NCBI GenBank assembly: GCA_002633005.1
Contig: NMRA01000369.1
Location: forward strand, 346,502-410,501
Source: Phoronis australis
Taxonomy: Eukaryota; Phoronida; Phoronidae
Direction: 5' to 3'
Length of the DNA: 64,000 nt
The position numbers were made by a program, and so were the translations under genes. A model generated the notes under the pieces. That model made no database searches, was not told the origin of the DNA, and was given only the letters and a program-made list of their open reading frames with translations. This document shows, in pieces, positions 41,701 through 50,353 of the stretch. Position 1 is the first letter of the stretch; each line of letters opens with the position of its first letter.

Positions 41701-44700
41701 GGTAGTAATTGTGAAGTGATTTTTTGAAAAGGACATCAAAAACTGGAAGGGATGTGTTTAGAGAGACTATTCATATTCAATTTGAGTTGTAATAGATTAA
41801 AGTGGCAAGTGAGAATATAGAAAAGATTTCACGGACAGGCGAAAATGTATGGGAACAGGGACGTCCTGTGTGCGTCCACAGAAATATCTCCACAAGATAT
41901 GAAAAAAGTGTGGGAGGGGGGAAATAGGCATCCGTGAGAGGGCAATAGTGTTAGTGGGAGAAATAGTGCGCAGGGCCAGGCCTGGGGCACATGTGAGTAG
42001 GAAAGTCCAGCAGCCCTGCATTTGGAAACCAAAAATACAGTAGATTAAAAAAAACAGAACAAACTTTTTCCAGAACTTTTGAGAGCTAAGCACATTACTT
42101 GGGGATGAAATGGAAATTTTGTCAACATAAAAATGAACTTGTCGAAACTATTTTTTTGACACTATTGTACTAAACTCACTAATGGTCAACTGGAAATTTA
42201 CTAGGTCATGCTAACGTATAAAGGGTCCTCTTTTTAGCATTGAATAGGTTGAGCAGAGTAGAAATAGAAACTAGGTCATCAACAGGGGGCACTTGTGGGA
42301 TAAGAGTTCTACTTGGTTACCTGAATGCATGTACTTCTCTGGGTTTGAATTCTTTTTTCACCAGCACCATGTAGTAAATTGAGTTCCCACTCTTTTAGGC
42401 AAAGAAGATAGATTGACAGATTTCCAGATAAGAGCTACAAGCGAAAGCGCGAGAGCTTTTGACGAAACTTAACAAGTACACCGCCGCAGTTCTGCACTTC
42501 ATACAGTTGACTGTGCAGCGCCTGCACTGTCTCAGCTATGACTGGACTTTGATAAAACAGACCCCGCGTTGTCAAGACTGTAACTGTCACACCTCTTTAT
42601 AATCGAAAAAGGAAAGGATACGTGGCGTGCCTTCAGTACGACACACGAGGTACAGACAGGCTGCGACTACGTAAGCTGTCTTTCGTCCCCTGGTGAGACG
42701 TTTTACGACTGCCATTTTGAAGAAATTAAACGCAGTGTCTATGCAATGCTGGTTCAGCCTGAGTTGGCCACCCAGTTCTTGAATTTTCTTTTTACCTGAA
42801 AGCAATAAAACATTTAGTCAAATATTGAGGAATTGAAACTGGCATCTCAATCAAATGTCCGCAAATAGTTATTAAACTTCAATATCACACCTTTGAGAGC
42901 TTCAGAAATTATAAGCTTTCAAATCTGGATGGACGAATGTTTGTACATTTAGTCAGCATATTTATGTCTTTTCGGCACTCATGCACAGTAGTACTGCATG
43001 TTCCATTTCGTCAATATACAATCAGTGCAGATTTGTCGTCTATCAGTTAATTACTTATTAAGACAAAAATCACTCAAAATGAGGTGCATTCCACGGTATT
43101 TGTGCCATGGACTTAAAAATTTCAAGTCACCCATTAAACTTTCATTTTGATGTTTACACATAGTTTAATCATTGAATTTTGTTGTCTGCAGGTCCATTTT
43201 CTGTTAGTCTCAAAAGTTTTGCTTTTATCGGACAGTTTATCTCTTATTTGTAAAATTGTGTGTTACAGATGTGACATAACATTTTTCATAATTTTTTCTA
43301 CTCACATGAAGAAATTAATGCCAATATATCATTTACTACACAAGAAGTATACTAACAGTTGAAACTACCTGATTTTTTGTTAATTAGTATTTCCCATTAA
43401 ACTTTCAAATTAATGAAAGTCACATCTGTAACATTTAAGTAACAAAAGTTTTGATTTTAGCAAAAAAAGTAAATCAATTTTAACACAATATAATTTCCTC
43501 TTTATTCACCCTAATCAACAAAATTGAGCAAAATTTCTCAAGGGTATCTCAATCGTTTTCAAAACAGTTTGTTACAGATGTGACATGTTGTAAGAAATGT
43601 GACCATCTTTCACAGCCACAAAGTAAAGATTTCCTTTTTAAAAGGTGTGTATGACCAATTTGAACAAATATCTATGAAGAATTGTTAAAACCACTGTTAA
43701 TCTTCTACTGAGCCAAGAACTCCCCGTTTAGCGATAGTTCAAGGCTAACGTTGACACACACTGTGGTGAAGAATATATGCACTGAAAGTCCTCCTCATTC
43801 ACCACAGCCACCAGCTGAAAATCCACAAACTTCACCCGAAGCACCAGCTGAAATCCGCCCAATTCACCAGAGGCATATCCTCCTTCATCAGAGGCTCTGA
43901 TCAGTGTTTTTTCAGTCAGTGATTATGTGATTGTTGAGTTCAGAGGTATTCGTTTCAAGCAAGGTGTTCCACCAAAACTGGAATTATGGTGTAAAGCAGA
44001 TATCCCAGAGTCAAAAACGTTCTACCGCACCTTCAAAACAGCTAACCAGCCCGAAAAACACAAACCCCGACCTCTAAAACAGAAACCCTGGGGATCGGAC
44101 AAGACACCCCCAGCCGAAACACTTGCTACTTGCTTTCCAACATTATTCGTCACAAGAAAATAGTGCTTTAGTACCTTTAAAGGGGTTTGTGTTCATACGA
44201 GGTTATCAAATTCACATTTTGATGAAACGATAAATCTTCCTATTTTTAATAGTTGATGTGATATGTTGTTTTAGACGACTTATGACCGATCTCTAGCAAT
44301 ACAAGTGTTGATAATTAAATCGCGGACATGTACAGTGTACTAGACAGGGTGAACAATGAAAGATGGCATGTGCTTGTGTGGTGGACGCCACAACGGTCAC
44401 AGAATTCAGAGGAATGATGTACCAAAAACGATTGTGAATGTGTTGAGTTCAGAAACTCCGATTCCAAATTTAGGGAACATTGAGGAGTTGAAGTACTCGT
44501 TTTGAGGACAAGAACAGTAAATTTGGTGACCACAAATTGCACGATTTTCAAGCAACAAGTCATAAGTTACGTTTTATTGTTGTCAATCTTTAACAAATGC
44601 TGAAAACAAATGGAAAGTACTTGAAAATGCACAGTTTGAGGCTATTGACGTTGACTTATAAAATTTGAAAAATTGTCCAGGTTCCCTGTTCGATCACTGG

Positions 44701-47491
44701 GGTTAGTGTTTTAAAAGTCTAGGTTTGTGTTTTTTCGGGCTGGTTAGCTGTTTTGACTCCAGGATAAATTGTTTTACACTAAGATTCCAATTTCAAATGG
44801 AACAATTGCATCCTACGTTGCACAAACCATGATGGTTGAAAGAGATGGCATCGAAGTCACTGTCATGAGAGTGACAGTTAACAAGACTGCATTCAGTTTA
44901 CCAGCACATGACGACACCACATGGTTTGACTTGGACCAAATAATCGAAAAACTCGGCATATCGATCACTGCTCAGAATAATTTGCAAGGATAAGCAACTG
45001 TCGCAGCCTAAACGAAATTTAATCCTTAGACTTAAGATCAGTACGTCTGGTCAGCATTTCACATCACTTTGTAATTGTAGGTGTATGAGTGTTTATGTTG
45101 ACCTTAGTTAGTTGTACCTGATTTGCTCCTGTTACTAAACTCAATTTTTTCAAGGTGGTTTAAGGACTTACTTGGTATAGGTTTTGTACTTTTCTCTCAG
45201 AGACCACAATTTCATAATGAAGCTCAAAACAGGTGCATGGCAAACAAACAAAGTAAATTTTAAAACTCCATCTATCAAAAACACTAAAATGGTTTGTCCA
45301 CACCCCTTACATGCAAGTGCCAAATAGTCACATCTGTAACAGTCACATCTGTAATGCACATGGTTTTTTTAAATTGCTCATAATTATACAAAGACCTGAT
45401 TTTAGTTCAAAAACCTTTTCTTCATGTGATAGCCAAATAAATAGCTAAATTATCTATAGGGAAACTAGTTCCATAATATGAAAAACTGAACAGAGTTTTT
45501 AGACAAACCATCATTAGCATATTGACCATGGCTTTTTTGGTCACATCTGTAACACTAATTAAAAGTAAATTTTAGTACACTTATAATGTGCAGAATTAAA
45601 ACATTTTGATACTTGAAGTGCTTCCATCAAGTGGGTAATGTGTACTTAGAATTTCTTACCACTGTGATGCTTCACTAATTTTATATATGAATTTAAATTG
45701 TCTGAATGTCACATCTGTAACAAAACCAATACCGTGGAATGCACCATGAGCAAATTTGCAAGAAAGCAATCATCCGCCAAATTAAAGTGCCGCTGTACAG
45801 ATCAGTAACGATACACTTTCTTGGCAATAACTCTTCCATGTACAGTGATTACTTAAAGTCTACAGTACATTGTCTTTCACTGTCAGATTGAAATCAATTT
45901 GAAACCTCTACGTATGAAATGGCAGAGAAAATCTTTACTCACTTCCAGCCAAGTGTTACATGATGCAAGTTGATTTGGGTTTAATTCTGCAAACTTTTGT
46001 GAGAACGAATGATTTAAGGAAATCCTGAGAGGTTTGCTGTGTAATGCGGTTTGACAAAAAGTAACTTGGAAAAAAGTTTACTTACAACAAAGCATAGGGC
46101 GGATGTACGAACATTGAGTGAGGAAGACCTTTAGAGTGAGGAAGAAACATTTGACCATTTTCAATGACATGCTTTCCTGTAAGAAACCTTTTCTTTTCAC
46201 CCACACCAGAAATCAAAAAAAAAACTTTTCCATCATAATATTTAACTTTTGGGTAAAACACTATTTGATTTAATACCATTTTGGAGGGTTATAGCTCTCG
46301 ATTCTTTGCCAAAGCCATGGTGAAAGCCACTTCCCATACTGTGAGATTTGGCGCCTGAAATGTAAATTCAAGTTATTAAATACCATGATAAGAACTAAGA
46401 AAACTTATAAAAATATACTTTTGGTATTCTATAATACCTGCAAGTTAAAACCGTGCAATTAATCAGTCCTTCTCTGAATAAACATTTTCATTTTACTTGC
46501 TGGAGTTTCCAGTGTTCTACACCATCTGGTAAAATGCGTCGCCACAATCTATTTGTCAGCAGATGTGAAACGTATGAACAGCCCGTGACCTGCTTTAAAT
46601 TAAAACTTTACAACAACTTACCAATGCCTGTTGAAGTACATAGGGTGATAAGACAGGTAAATGTACACTTAAGAAAGTACAACTGTTGGTACAGTAAAGG
46701 GACACAACGAAATTTTATTTCATGATTTTTTCCATGAATTATACGTAGTACCAAGTTAAACGATTTCCATACATGTGCAAGTCTTGTAGCACAGCTACCA
46801 TCGATCAAAGCTTTGAAAATTTGTGGGCATTTAAAAGACCTTGAAAAAAAGGAAAAAGGCCATTTTTGGTAATATTTTTTTTCCAAAATTGGTGAGGTTA
46901 TACTGTACATCTACGCTATAGAGATCAGCTGTTGCATGCTTCCAGCACGTTGGATGGCATTTATGCACTTCTGACACATTTGAGTCTCAGGTGTGGAGAG
47001 CACTGAATGACTTATAACATCTCAACAGTTTTGTGTACAAGAGGGTAGACAAATGAAATTTTGTATTTCATTTTTACATAAACAGTAAGTATCAATAAAT
47101 AAGCGCTTAACTGTTTTAAATTGTGTTGAAGCTATTATCGGATAATTAGAAGAAATGCTGGACATTCACAAAAAATTAGAAGCTCTGCAAAAGGTGAGTA
47201 ATGGACATTTCTGGTAATTACTTTTTGAAACTGGCGAGATTTTATACTAAGATTCAGTCTTTCATCAAAGCATATGGTGTCTCTATACTGCATCAAATAC
47301 ACACCTTCACTTGAAACATACTGCCCAATGACAGAAGAAGCCCCAGCACTGTTTTCTTGGAACTGAATCTCCGAGACGATAATCTGATCCTCCAAAACAG
47401 AGCCACAGTTGGTACAGACTGCGTCGCCACGAGCGGGGTCAGTGTCGATCTCACTGCACCCACACTGGGTACACACCAACCCACTAGACAT
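8706..47491 (-). CDS. BRF1: BRF1, TFIIB-like subunit of RNA polymerase III factor TFIIIB
   Basis: Exons in coding order: 47491-47305, 46354-46277, 42795-42622, 40459-40428, 38625-38553, 23303-23154, 21995-21902, 20019-19890, 17942-17840, 16870-16674, 14971-14839, (unresolved part), 14078-14017, 13218-13137, 12026-11753, 10513-10395, 9446-9348, 8749-8706. These give about 676 residues, close to human BRF1. Seen directly: an N-terminal zinc ribbon (C7, C10, C26, C29), two cyclin-like TFIIB repeats (about residues 88-270; e.g. [26 protein letters not shown]), [15 protein letters not shown] (homology block I), [18 protein letters not shown] (block II, the TBP-binding region), VLVESGPV (block III) and an acidic tail. 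Known role: with TBP and BDP1 it recruits Pol III to tRNA and 5S genes in the nucleus. The acceptor just 5' of the ATG (TTCCAG, ATG 3 bases on) implies an untranslated first exon upstream. The phase does not close between 14839 and 14078. Confidence 0.95.
9667..10083. mobile_element. MITE-like element with ~24-bp inverted ends around AAAGGGTTTATGGTCCTG
   Basis: The left end reads GCTTAATAAAGGGTTTATGG and the right end is its near-perfect inverse (…CCATAAACCCTTTGTTAAG). The sequence 3' of the right end (CTGTGTTTACTTACACAAGCC…) is also found, diverged, at 55795-56075. The element boundary may therefore lie further out, and this could be two copies of a longer repeat facing each other. It lies in the BRF1 intron between exons 10395 and 9446. 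Confidence 0.5.
14466..14657 (-). other. BRF1: Unresolved BRF1 exon zone: two candidate micro-exons
   Basis: Between exons 14971-14839 (ends phase 1) and 14078-14017 (needs phase 1) two good splice-bounded pieces exist: 14657-14633 (25 nt, TTCATAG before it and GTAAGA after it, reading DDCKDPDH) and 14478-14466 (13 nt, CACAG before it and GTGAG after it, reading EDIE). Using neither keeps the frame and the acidic DGELDL region of the next exon. Using one or both breaks the frame. They may be alternative exons, wrong calls, or a sign of a sequence error. Confidence 0.35.
15909..16139. mobile_element. MITE-like element with ends AATTCTTCACTTATTT
   Basis: The left end AATTCTTCACTTATTTAGCA is matched by its inverse, AAATAAGTGAAGAATT, at the right end. 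It also shares GCACACAA/TTGTGTG, so the terminal inverted repeats are about 25 bases. The element is about 231 bp, AT-rich and has no open frame. It lies in a BRF1 intron (16674 to 14971). Confidence 0.65.
19781..19848. mobile_element. GC-rich palindromic MITE-like element, copy B
   Basis: CATGCGCGGCGCACCATAGG at one end, GGGGGCTATATCCCCCAC in the centre and GTGCTGCGCCACCCATG at the other end. It is the same family as 7740-7888, 20612-20683 and 25988-26060, and is inserted 42 bases downstream of a BRF1 exon (19890-20019). Confidence 0.75.
20612..20683. mobile_element. GC-rich palindromic MITE-like element, copy C
   Basis: CATGGGTGGCGCACCACAGG at the left, a GGGGGGCTATGGTCCCCCC core, and GAGCTGCGCTGCCCATG at the right. 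Same family as copies A, B and D; it lies in the BRF1 intron between exons 21902 and 20019. Confidence 0.75.
22280..22690. repeat. Composite ~145-bp-subunit repeat, copy 2 (diverged)
   Basis: GCCGCGAGAAGGCC near 22443, GCCACTAGAGGGCGC near 22543 and GCCACATAGCGG near 22673, with CCAAATTTCATGAAAATCC near 22370 and a similar CCAAATTCATGAAG near 22608. The block order matches the copy at 6778-7480, but it is shorter and lacks the GGAC run and the terminal hairpin. It lies in a BRF1 intron. Confidence 0.65.
24090..24172 (+). promoter_or_regulatory. Candidate BTBD6 promoter and untranslated first exon
   Basis: GCATTGTGGGATACTTGG near 24091 resembles the ZNF143-type motif found at many animal promoters. 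About 70 bases on is a good + strand donor, CTCAG followed by GTAAAG (24173). BTBD6 coding begins only 10 bases after an acceptor at 31571, so an upstream untranslated exon is required. This site is a plausible but unproven choice. On the minus strand, an ATG at 24542 opens an unrecognised 63-residue frame. Confidence 0.25.
25988..26060. mobile_element. GC-rich palindromic MITE-like element, copy D
   Basis: CATGGGCGGCGCAGCATTAA at the left, a GGGGGGGCTATAGCACCCC core, and GGTATGCTGCCCAT at the right. Same family as copies A-C, with a few substitutions in each arm. Confidence 0.75.
26440..26540 (-). mobile_element. tRNA-like SINE head (probable)
   Basis: On the minus strand TGGCCTAGTGGG (26518-26529) matches the Pol III A-box pattern, and GGTAAGAGTCCC (26474-26485) is a degenerate B box about 33-45 bases downstream, which is tRNA-like spacing. 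The surrounding sequence does not fold as an intact tRNA, so a SINE remnant is the best reading. Confidence 0.45.
28590..28774. mobile_element. MITE-like palindromic element with ends CCTTATTCAC
   Basis: The left end CCTTATTCACGCA and the right end TGTGTGAATAAGG are inverse. The symmetry continues inward through ACAAATG/ATGCATTTGT, TTAGGTTTAA/TTAAAACCTAA and AACAATGCATT/AATGCATTGTT, so most of the 185 bp forms one imperfect stem. It has no coding capacity. Confidence 0.65.
28924..29138. mobile_element. MITE-like element with 19-bp inverted ends CAAGAAGTGGAAAACAAAA
   Basis: Perfect 19-base terminal inverted repeats lie 215 bp apart; just inside them AGCGACG/CACGCTA are also roughly inverse. 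There is no open frame. The element begins 150 bases after the right end of the preceding MITE-like element. Confidence 0.65.
31582..35897 (+). CDS. BTBD6: BTB-BACK-PHR protein of the BTBD6/BTBD3 group
   Basis: Exons: 31582-31885, 34330-34456 and 34856-35897 (stop). They join in frame to 490 residues, the usual size for the group. Residues 1-80 are Ser-rich and unstructured. The BTB/POZ domain (about 85-185) starts at ADVHFIVGG and includes [19 protein letters not shown] and [18 protein letters not shown] follows (about 195-330; [26 protein letters not shown]). The C-terminal PHR domain (about 345-490) has [31 protein letters not shown] and [20 protein letters not shown], all near-identical in the family. 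Known role: adaptor for CUL3 ubiquitin ligase; vertebrate BTBD6 promotes neuronal differentiation by removing PLZF. The gene lies inside a BRF1 intron on the opposite strand. The start ATG at 31582 follows an acceptor at 31571; an upstream in-frame ATG at 31537 would lie in the intron. A candidate poly(A) signal AATAAA is at 37883. Vertebrate BTBD3 and BTBD6 are paralogues, so the symbol rests on similarity plus location. Confidence 0.93.
33386..33422. repeat. Perfect 13-bp stem-loop in BTBD6 intron 1
   Basis: AAAGTGACACCTG and CAGGTGTCACTTT flank an 11-base loop. A further GACACCTGTA copy lies 20 bases upstream (33368). The stem is too short for a typical animal microRNA precursor. Confidence 0.6.
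40094..40181. mobile_element. Short palindromic element, copy 1 of the GTTCTCAAAAT family
   Basis: The left arm (…AAACGTGTCCACATTTTAAGAAC) and right arm (GTTCTCAAAATCGGGCACGTTATATCAG) are inverse around a loop containing TTGATGCTTGTTATTCAGAG. The loop and arms match the element at 57304-57401. A third GGTTCTCAAAAT copy follows at about 40216. Confidence 0.6.
40290..40350 (-). mobile_element. tRNA-like SINE head
   Basis: On the minus strand TGGTCTAGTGTTC (40331-40343) matches a Pol III A box and GGGTTGAATTTC (40294-40305) a B box, with about 26 bases between them as in tRNAs. The sequence 3' of it (to about 40230) does not continue a tRNA acceptor stem, so this is a tRNA-derived SINE remnant. 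It sits 78 bases downstream of the BRF1 micro-exon. Confidence 0.5.
40428..40459 (-). other. BRF1: BRF1 32-nt micro-exon encoding [11 protein letters not shown]
   Basis: The exon upstream ends TEGTP plus one base (CCAC then GTATCC, 42622). The 32-nt exon, bounded by CTACAG and GTACGT, supplies the rest of the His codon and [10 protein letters not shown]. The next exon (38625) continues [17 protein letters not shown]. The joined sequence matches the conserved [25 protein letters not shown] region of BRF1, so the micro-exon is needed to complete the first cyclin repeat. Confidence 0.9.
43927..44163 (+). CDS. Unrecognised 78-residue open frame inside the 2.66-kb transposon
   Basis: Starts [20 protein letters not shown] and becomes very Lys/Pro-rich ([12 protein letters not shown]). 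Part of the frame overlaps the inner inverted duplicate (44034-44067), so that segment is probably not selected as protein. It could be a decayed piece of a transposon gene or a chance frame. I do not recognise a family. Confidence 0.2.
   Translation: MIVEFRGIRFKQGVPPKLELWCKADIPESKTFYRTFKTANQPEKHKPRPLKQKPWGSDKTPPAETLATCFPTLFVTRK
44769..44993 (+). CDS. Unrecognised 74-residue open frame inside the 2.66-kb transposon
   Basis: The translation ([20 protein letters not shown] … [18 protein letters not shown]) looks more protein-like than most chance frames here, with amphipathic spacing and no low complexity. No catalytic motif (DDE or HNH) is present. It may be the remnant of an accessory protein of the element or a captured exon. 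Confidence 0.25.
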   Translation: MFYTKIPISNGTIASYVAQTMMVERDGIEVTVMRVTVNKTAFSLPAHDDTTWFDLDQIIEKLGISITAQNNLQG

Positions 47492-48936
47492 GGTCTGGAA
47501 GAGAACCAACAACTGGTTAGTAACTGAATAGGACATGACTAGTTTTAAGGTTATGTGGGAACCTCCAAAAATGCGTAAATTTGTTTAACTGCAAAACATC
47601 ATATCATTCTCAGGAATGACAAAAAAGATTCAGACGAAACATTCAGATACTATGCTATTACACAGTTTTCCATAACCACACTAACAATTATTTTAAAATG
47701 TTCCATTTTTGCATGAGGAGATATCAAGAATTAACATTTTAATAATTTTTATGAAAAAAATCGAGAGTTGCATAAAACAAAAAACGAAATGATACAAAAC
47801 AGAGTTTTTTGAGATTTCCTCATGAATGTTTTTATCAAACAAAATTTGGTCAAGTTCTAAGTACTGTAATTGTTTTGGTATGAAATTATTATACCTTTCT
47901 TTCTGCTAATGCGTGGGCTTTTTGGGAACATTTTTGTGCTTTGACCGCGAATTTGTTGCGATCTCGCTGGAGCAGGACACTGTAAATGGTATTAGAAGAA
48001 AGTGCAATTTGCTAATGGTTTGGTGAAACCCTGTTTTGTATAAATTTATTGAGTTTTGTGTATGATATGGACGACAGCTGAAGAGAAGCACCCATGGAAT
48101 TCCTTGTCCCGAGTGTCATACCTTGTAGTATATGTAGTGTGTTGGGGACATTCAGAAGCTGAGCACGCCTGTGAGGCCATAGGGACAATGCAATACAGAC
48201 ACATGTGAAATGATATTTTGCGGTCATACCAGGATCTTCACTTAATAAGCAAACAAGATTCCAATTGTATCCAAAATGTAAATAAATCCCTATTCAGAGT
48301 TTCAATACTAAAATAATTCTTCAAACCATATTTCACGCATACACTACCTCGCTAAATTATGAAATCGCAAGAGGTGACGAAAGCATAGTTTGGATGCTCA
48401 ACTATGTCAAAAAACTTAATATCCATCTAGTTAAGACTGTAACCAAAATACAGATTATCCTCATGAAATGCTATTTTCTTAAATTTCGTCTTCGGTCTTA
48501 ACATAGCCCATATTTTGGTCTTAACATAGCCTGAACTAGTCTTAACCAGGGGCGAATCCACAATTTTGAGTTGGGAGGGCAGGGCGGAGTATTAGCCAGG
48601 ATTTTGACTGTCAGACATTCCCACCCCCGGACTGGGAGAGTTTAAGCCCCCCCCCCTCTAAATCCGCCACTGTTAACTCAACAAAGTTTTGGTCTTAAGT
48701 CTTAAGTCAGTTTTCATGAATGATCCCGTGTCTGGCCCTAGTTACTGAAATACTGTTAACTTTATACAGTGACCACCGTCTCTAGTGAACTATAGACGGT
48801 GAAGCTCCTATAGGTGCTTCCTACACTGGAAGCTTTTCGGTGAATTATGCCTGACACTGATTAAACAATCAGTCATGTTGTTATAAGTACCAAGTACCTT
48901 TAGCACATTGAGGGGCATCTTAGGAGGCCATTGATC

Positions 48937-49186
48937 TCTTTAATTCCTTCAAACTCGAACAAACATTCCCGTTAACAAACTTTTTTCAAGCAGTCTTTCG
49001 TTCAGTTCCCCAATTCAGCAACTGGCCATTTTTAACACAACCTGCAGCAGGTGGTATGATGTCATATCCCCTGGCGTGCACTGTGTAAAAATGGCCAGTA
49101 TCTGATTTTGGGAACTGAGCGAAGAACTGCTTGAAGAAAAAAGTTTGATAACGGGAGTATTTGTTTGACTTGGAAGGAATTAAAGA
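48937..49186. mobile_element. Fold-back element, ~250 bp
   Basis: Left arm: TCTTTAATTCCTTCAAACTC… through GCAGTCTTTCGTTCAGTTCC to CTGGCCATTTTTA. Right arm: its inverse, TAAAAATGGCCAG… through GGAACTGAGCGAAGAACTGC to GGAATTAAAGA. The arms are about 95 bases with scattered mismatches, around a loop of about 60 bases rich in CCTGCAGCAGG. No protein is encoded. Confidence 0.75.
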
Positions 49187-49233
49187 CATGCATCCCAAGG
49201 TGTCCCTCCAACTGCAAAAGGTTCCGTCTCTAC

Positions 49234-49860
49234 TGCCTAGTACTGGATACACTGGCAGGGGTCCTCAGCTTCCGTTCGTCCCCAATACACTATATATATA
49301 CTACACAAAACAGGGGTTCAACAAACAAATGAGGAATTGTTCTTTCTCCCAATACCAATTTCGGTGCCTTGCTCCACCGAGATGAAACAAATTCGCGGTC
49401 AAAGCACAAAAATCTTCCCAAAAAGTCGCTACGAATTGTCTAGTTTGTCACGGAAGGTCATGACATTAATAACTTCACACTTAGCCAGACCATTTCATAA
49501 CCTTCTGTGATGAGCCGGCAATTGCCGTCCATTCGTAACTCATCGGATTATTCCGTATCCTACTTGACCTTAAACCCGACTCGCGTGAAGCATATCGATA
49601 GTATGCAGCGACTTTTTGGGAAGATTTTTGTGCTTTGACTGCGAATTTGTTGCAAACTCGGTGGAACAGGACACCGTAATTGGTATTGAGAGAAAGAAAA
49701 ATTCCTCATGGTTTGTTTAACCCGAGTTTTGTGTTTGCTATGGAACGCTGAAGTGAAGCACCCATGGAATTTCTAGTCCAGAGTGTCATACCTTGTAATA
49801 TAATAGTATTCTGTATAGTGTATTGGGGACGGTCAGAAGCTGAGGAAGCCTGTGGTACTG
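49234..49860. repeat. Inverted pair of a ~200-250-bp repeat (third copy at 47917-48180)
   Basis: The right copy (49608-49860) contains CTTTTTGGGAAGATTTTTGT, GAATTTGTTGC, AAGCACCCATGGAATT, GAGTGTCATACCTTGTA and TGTATTGGGGAC. The left copy (49234-49435) is its inverse with about 80-85% similarity and lacks some inner blocks. The copy at 47917-48180 is in the same orientation as the right copy and keeps all blocks. Confidence 0.7.
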
Positions 49861-49863
49861 TAC

Positions 49864-50353
49864 TAGTAGAGACGGTGGTCACCACAGGCACATTTAATCA
49901 GCGCTCGACCATATAATAATAAAGAGTATTACACTCCGAAACCCTATAGTCGTCCGCCTAAGCATAAAACCGGCTTGTTGTCTTACTCACCCAATTATTC
50001 CACTTCAAAGTTATGATCTGAATAGGACTTGATTTAACTCTCACAAATATATATAGTATTCGTTGATTCAAACGTTTTCTTTTACTTAAGCCGAGTTGTT
50101 CAACTGTGCATTGCTTTTCGGCAGCCATTTTATAATGACACCTATGGTCGTCATGTGCTGCCGCCTTTTGAAAGGACAGAAAACCACACAGAAAAAGGCC
50201 AAGAAAATAGTGGAAAGTGGTTTACAGCAACTCTACTTCAACCACAAACTGTTTTACTGGTATGATATCGATTTTTAAATCGATNTAGTAGAGACGGTGG
50301 TCACCACAGGCACATTTAATCAGCGCTCGACCATATAATAATAAAGAGTATTA
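49864..50353. repeat. Exact 68-bp direct duplication beside an N (probable assembly join)
   Basis: TAGTAGAGACGGTGGTCACC… to …AAAGAGTATTA occurs at 49864-49931 and again, base for base, at 50286-50353. The second copy starts directly after the undetermined base at 50285. An exact repeat at a gap is typical of two overlapping contigs or alleles placed end to end. Confidence 0.75.

Larger units (their letters stand above)
43083..45745. mobile_element. Complete 2.66-kb DNA transposon, likely non-autonomous
   Basis: The ends are perfect 18-bp inverted repeats GGTGCATTCCACGGTATT, flanked on both sides by ATGA (43079-43082 and 45746-45749), a 4-bp target duplication. GTTACAGATGTGACAT or its inverse recurs near the ends: 43262, 43419 and 43571 on the left; 45327, 45342, 45540 and 45708 on the right. 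This is typical of subterminal transposase-binding sites. Inside, 44034-44067 and 44721-44754 are a further inverted pair (CAAAACAGCTAACCAGCCCG). Two short open frames (44 kb region: 78 residues at 43927 and 74 residues at 44769, + strand) have no domain I recognise, and no transposase is visible. It is inserted in the BRF1 intron between exons 46277 and 42795. Four-base duplications occur in several superfamilies, so I do not assign one. Confidence 0.85.

Noticed and set aside
42587-42621. Read-through of the BRF1 exon to [11 protein letters not shown]
   Set aside because: It does not match BRF1. Splicing at 42622 to the 32-nt micro-exon restores the conserved [11 protein letters not shown] sequence.
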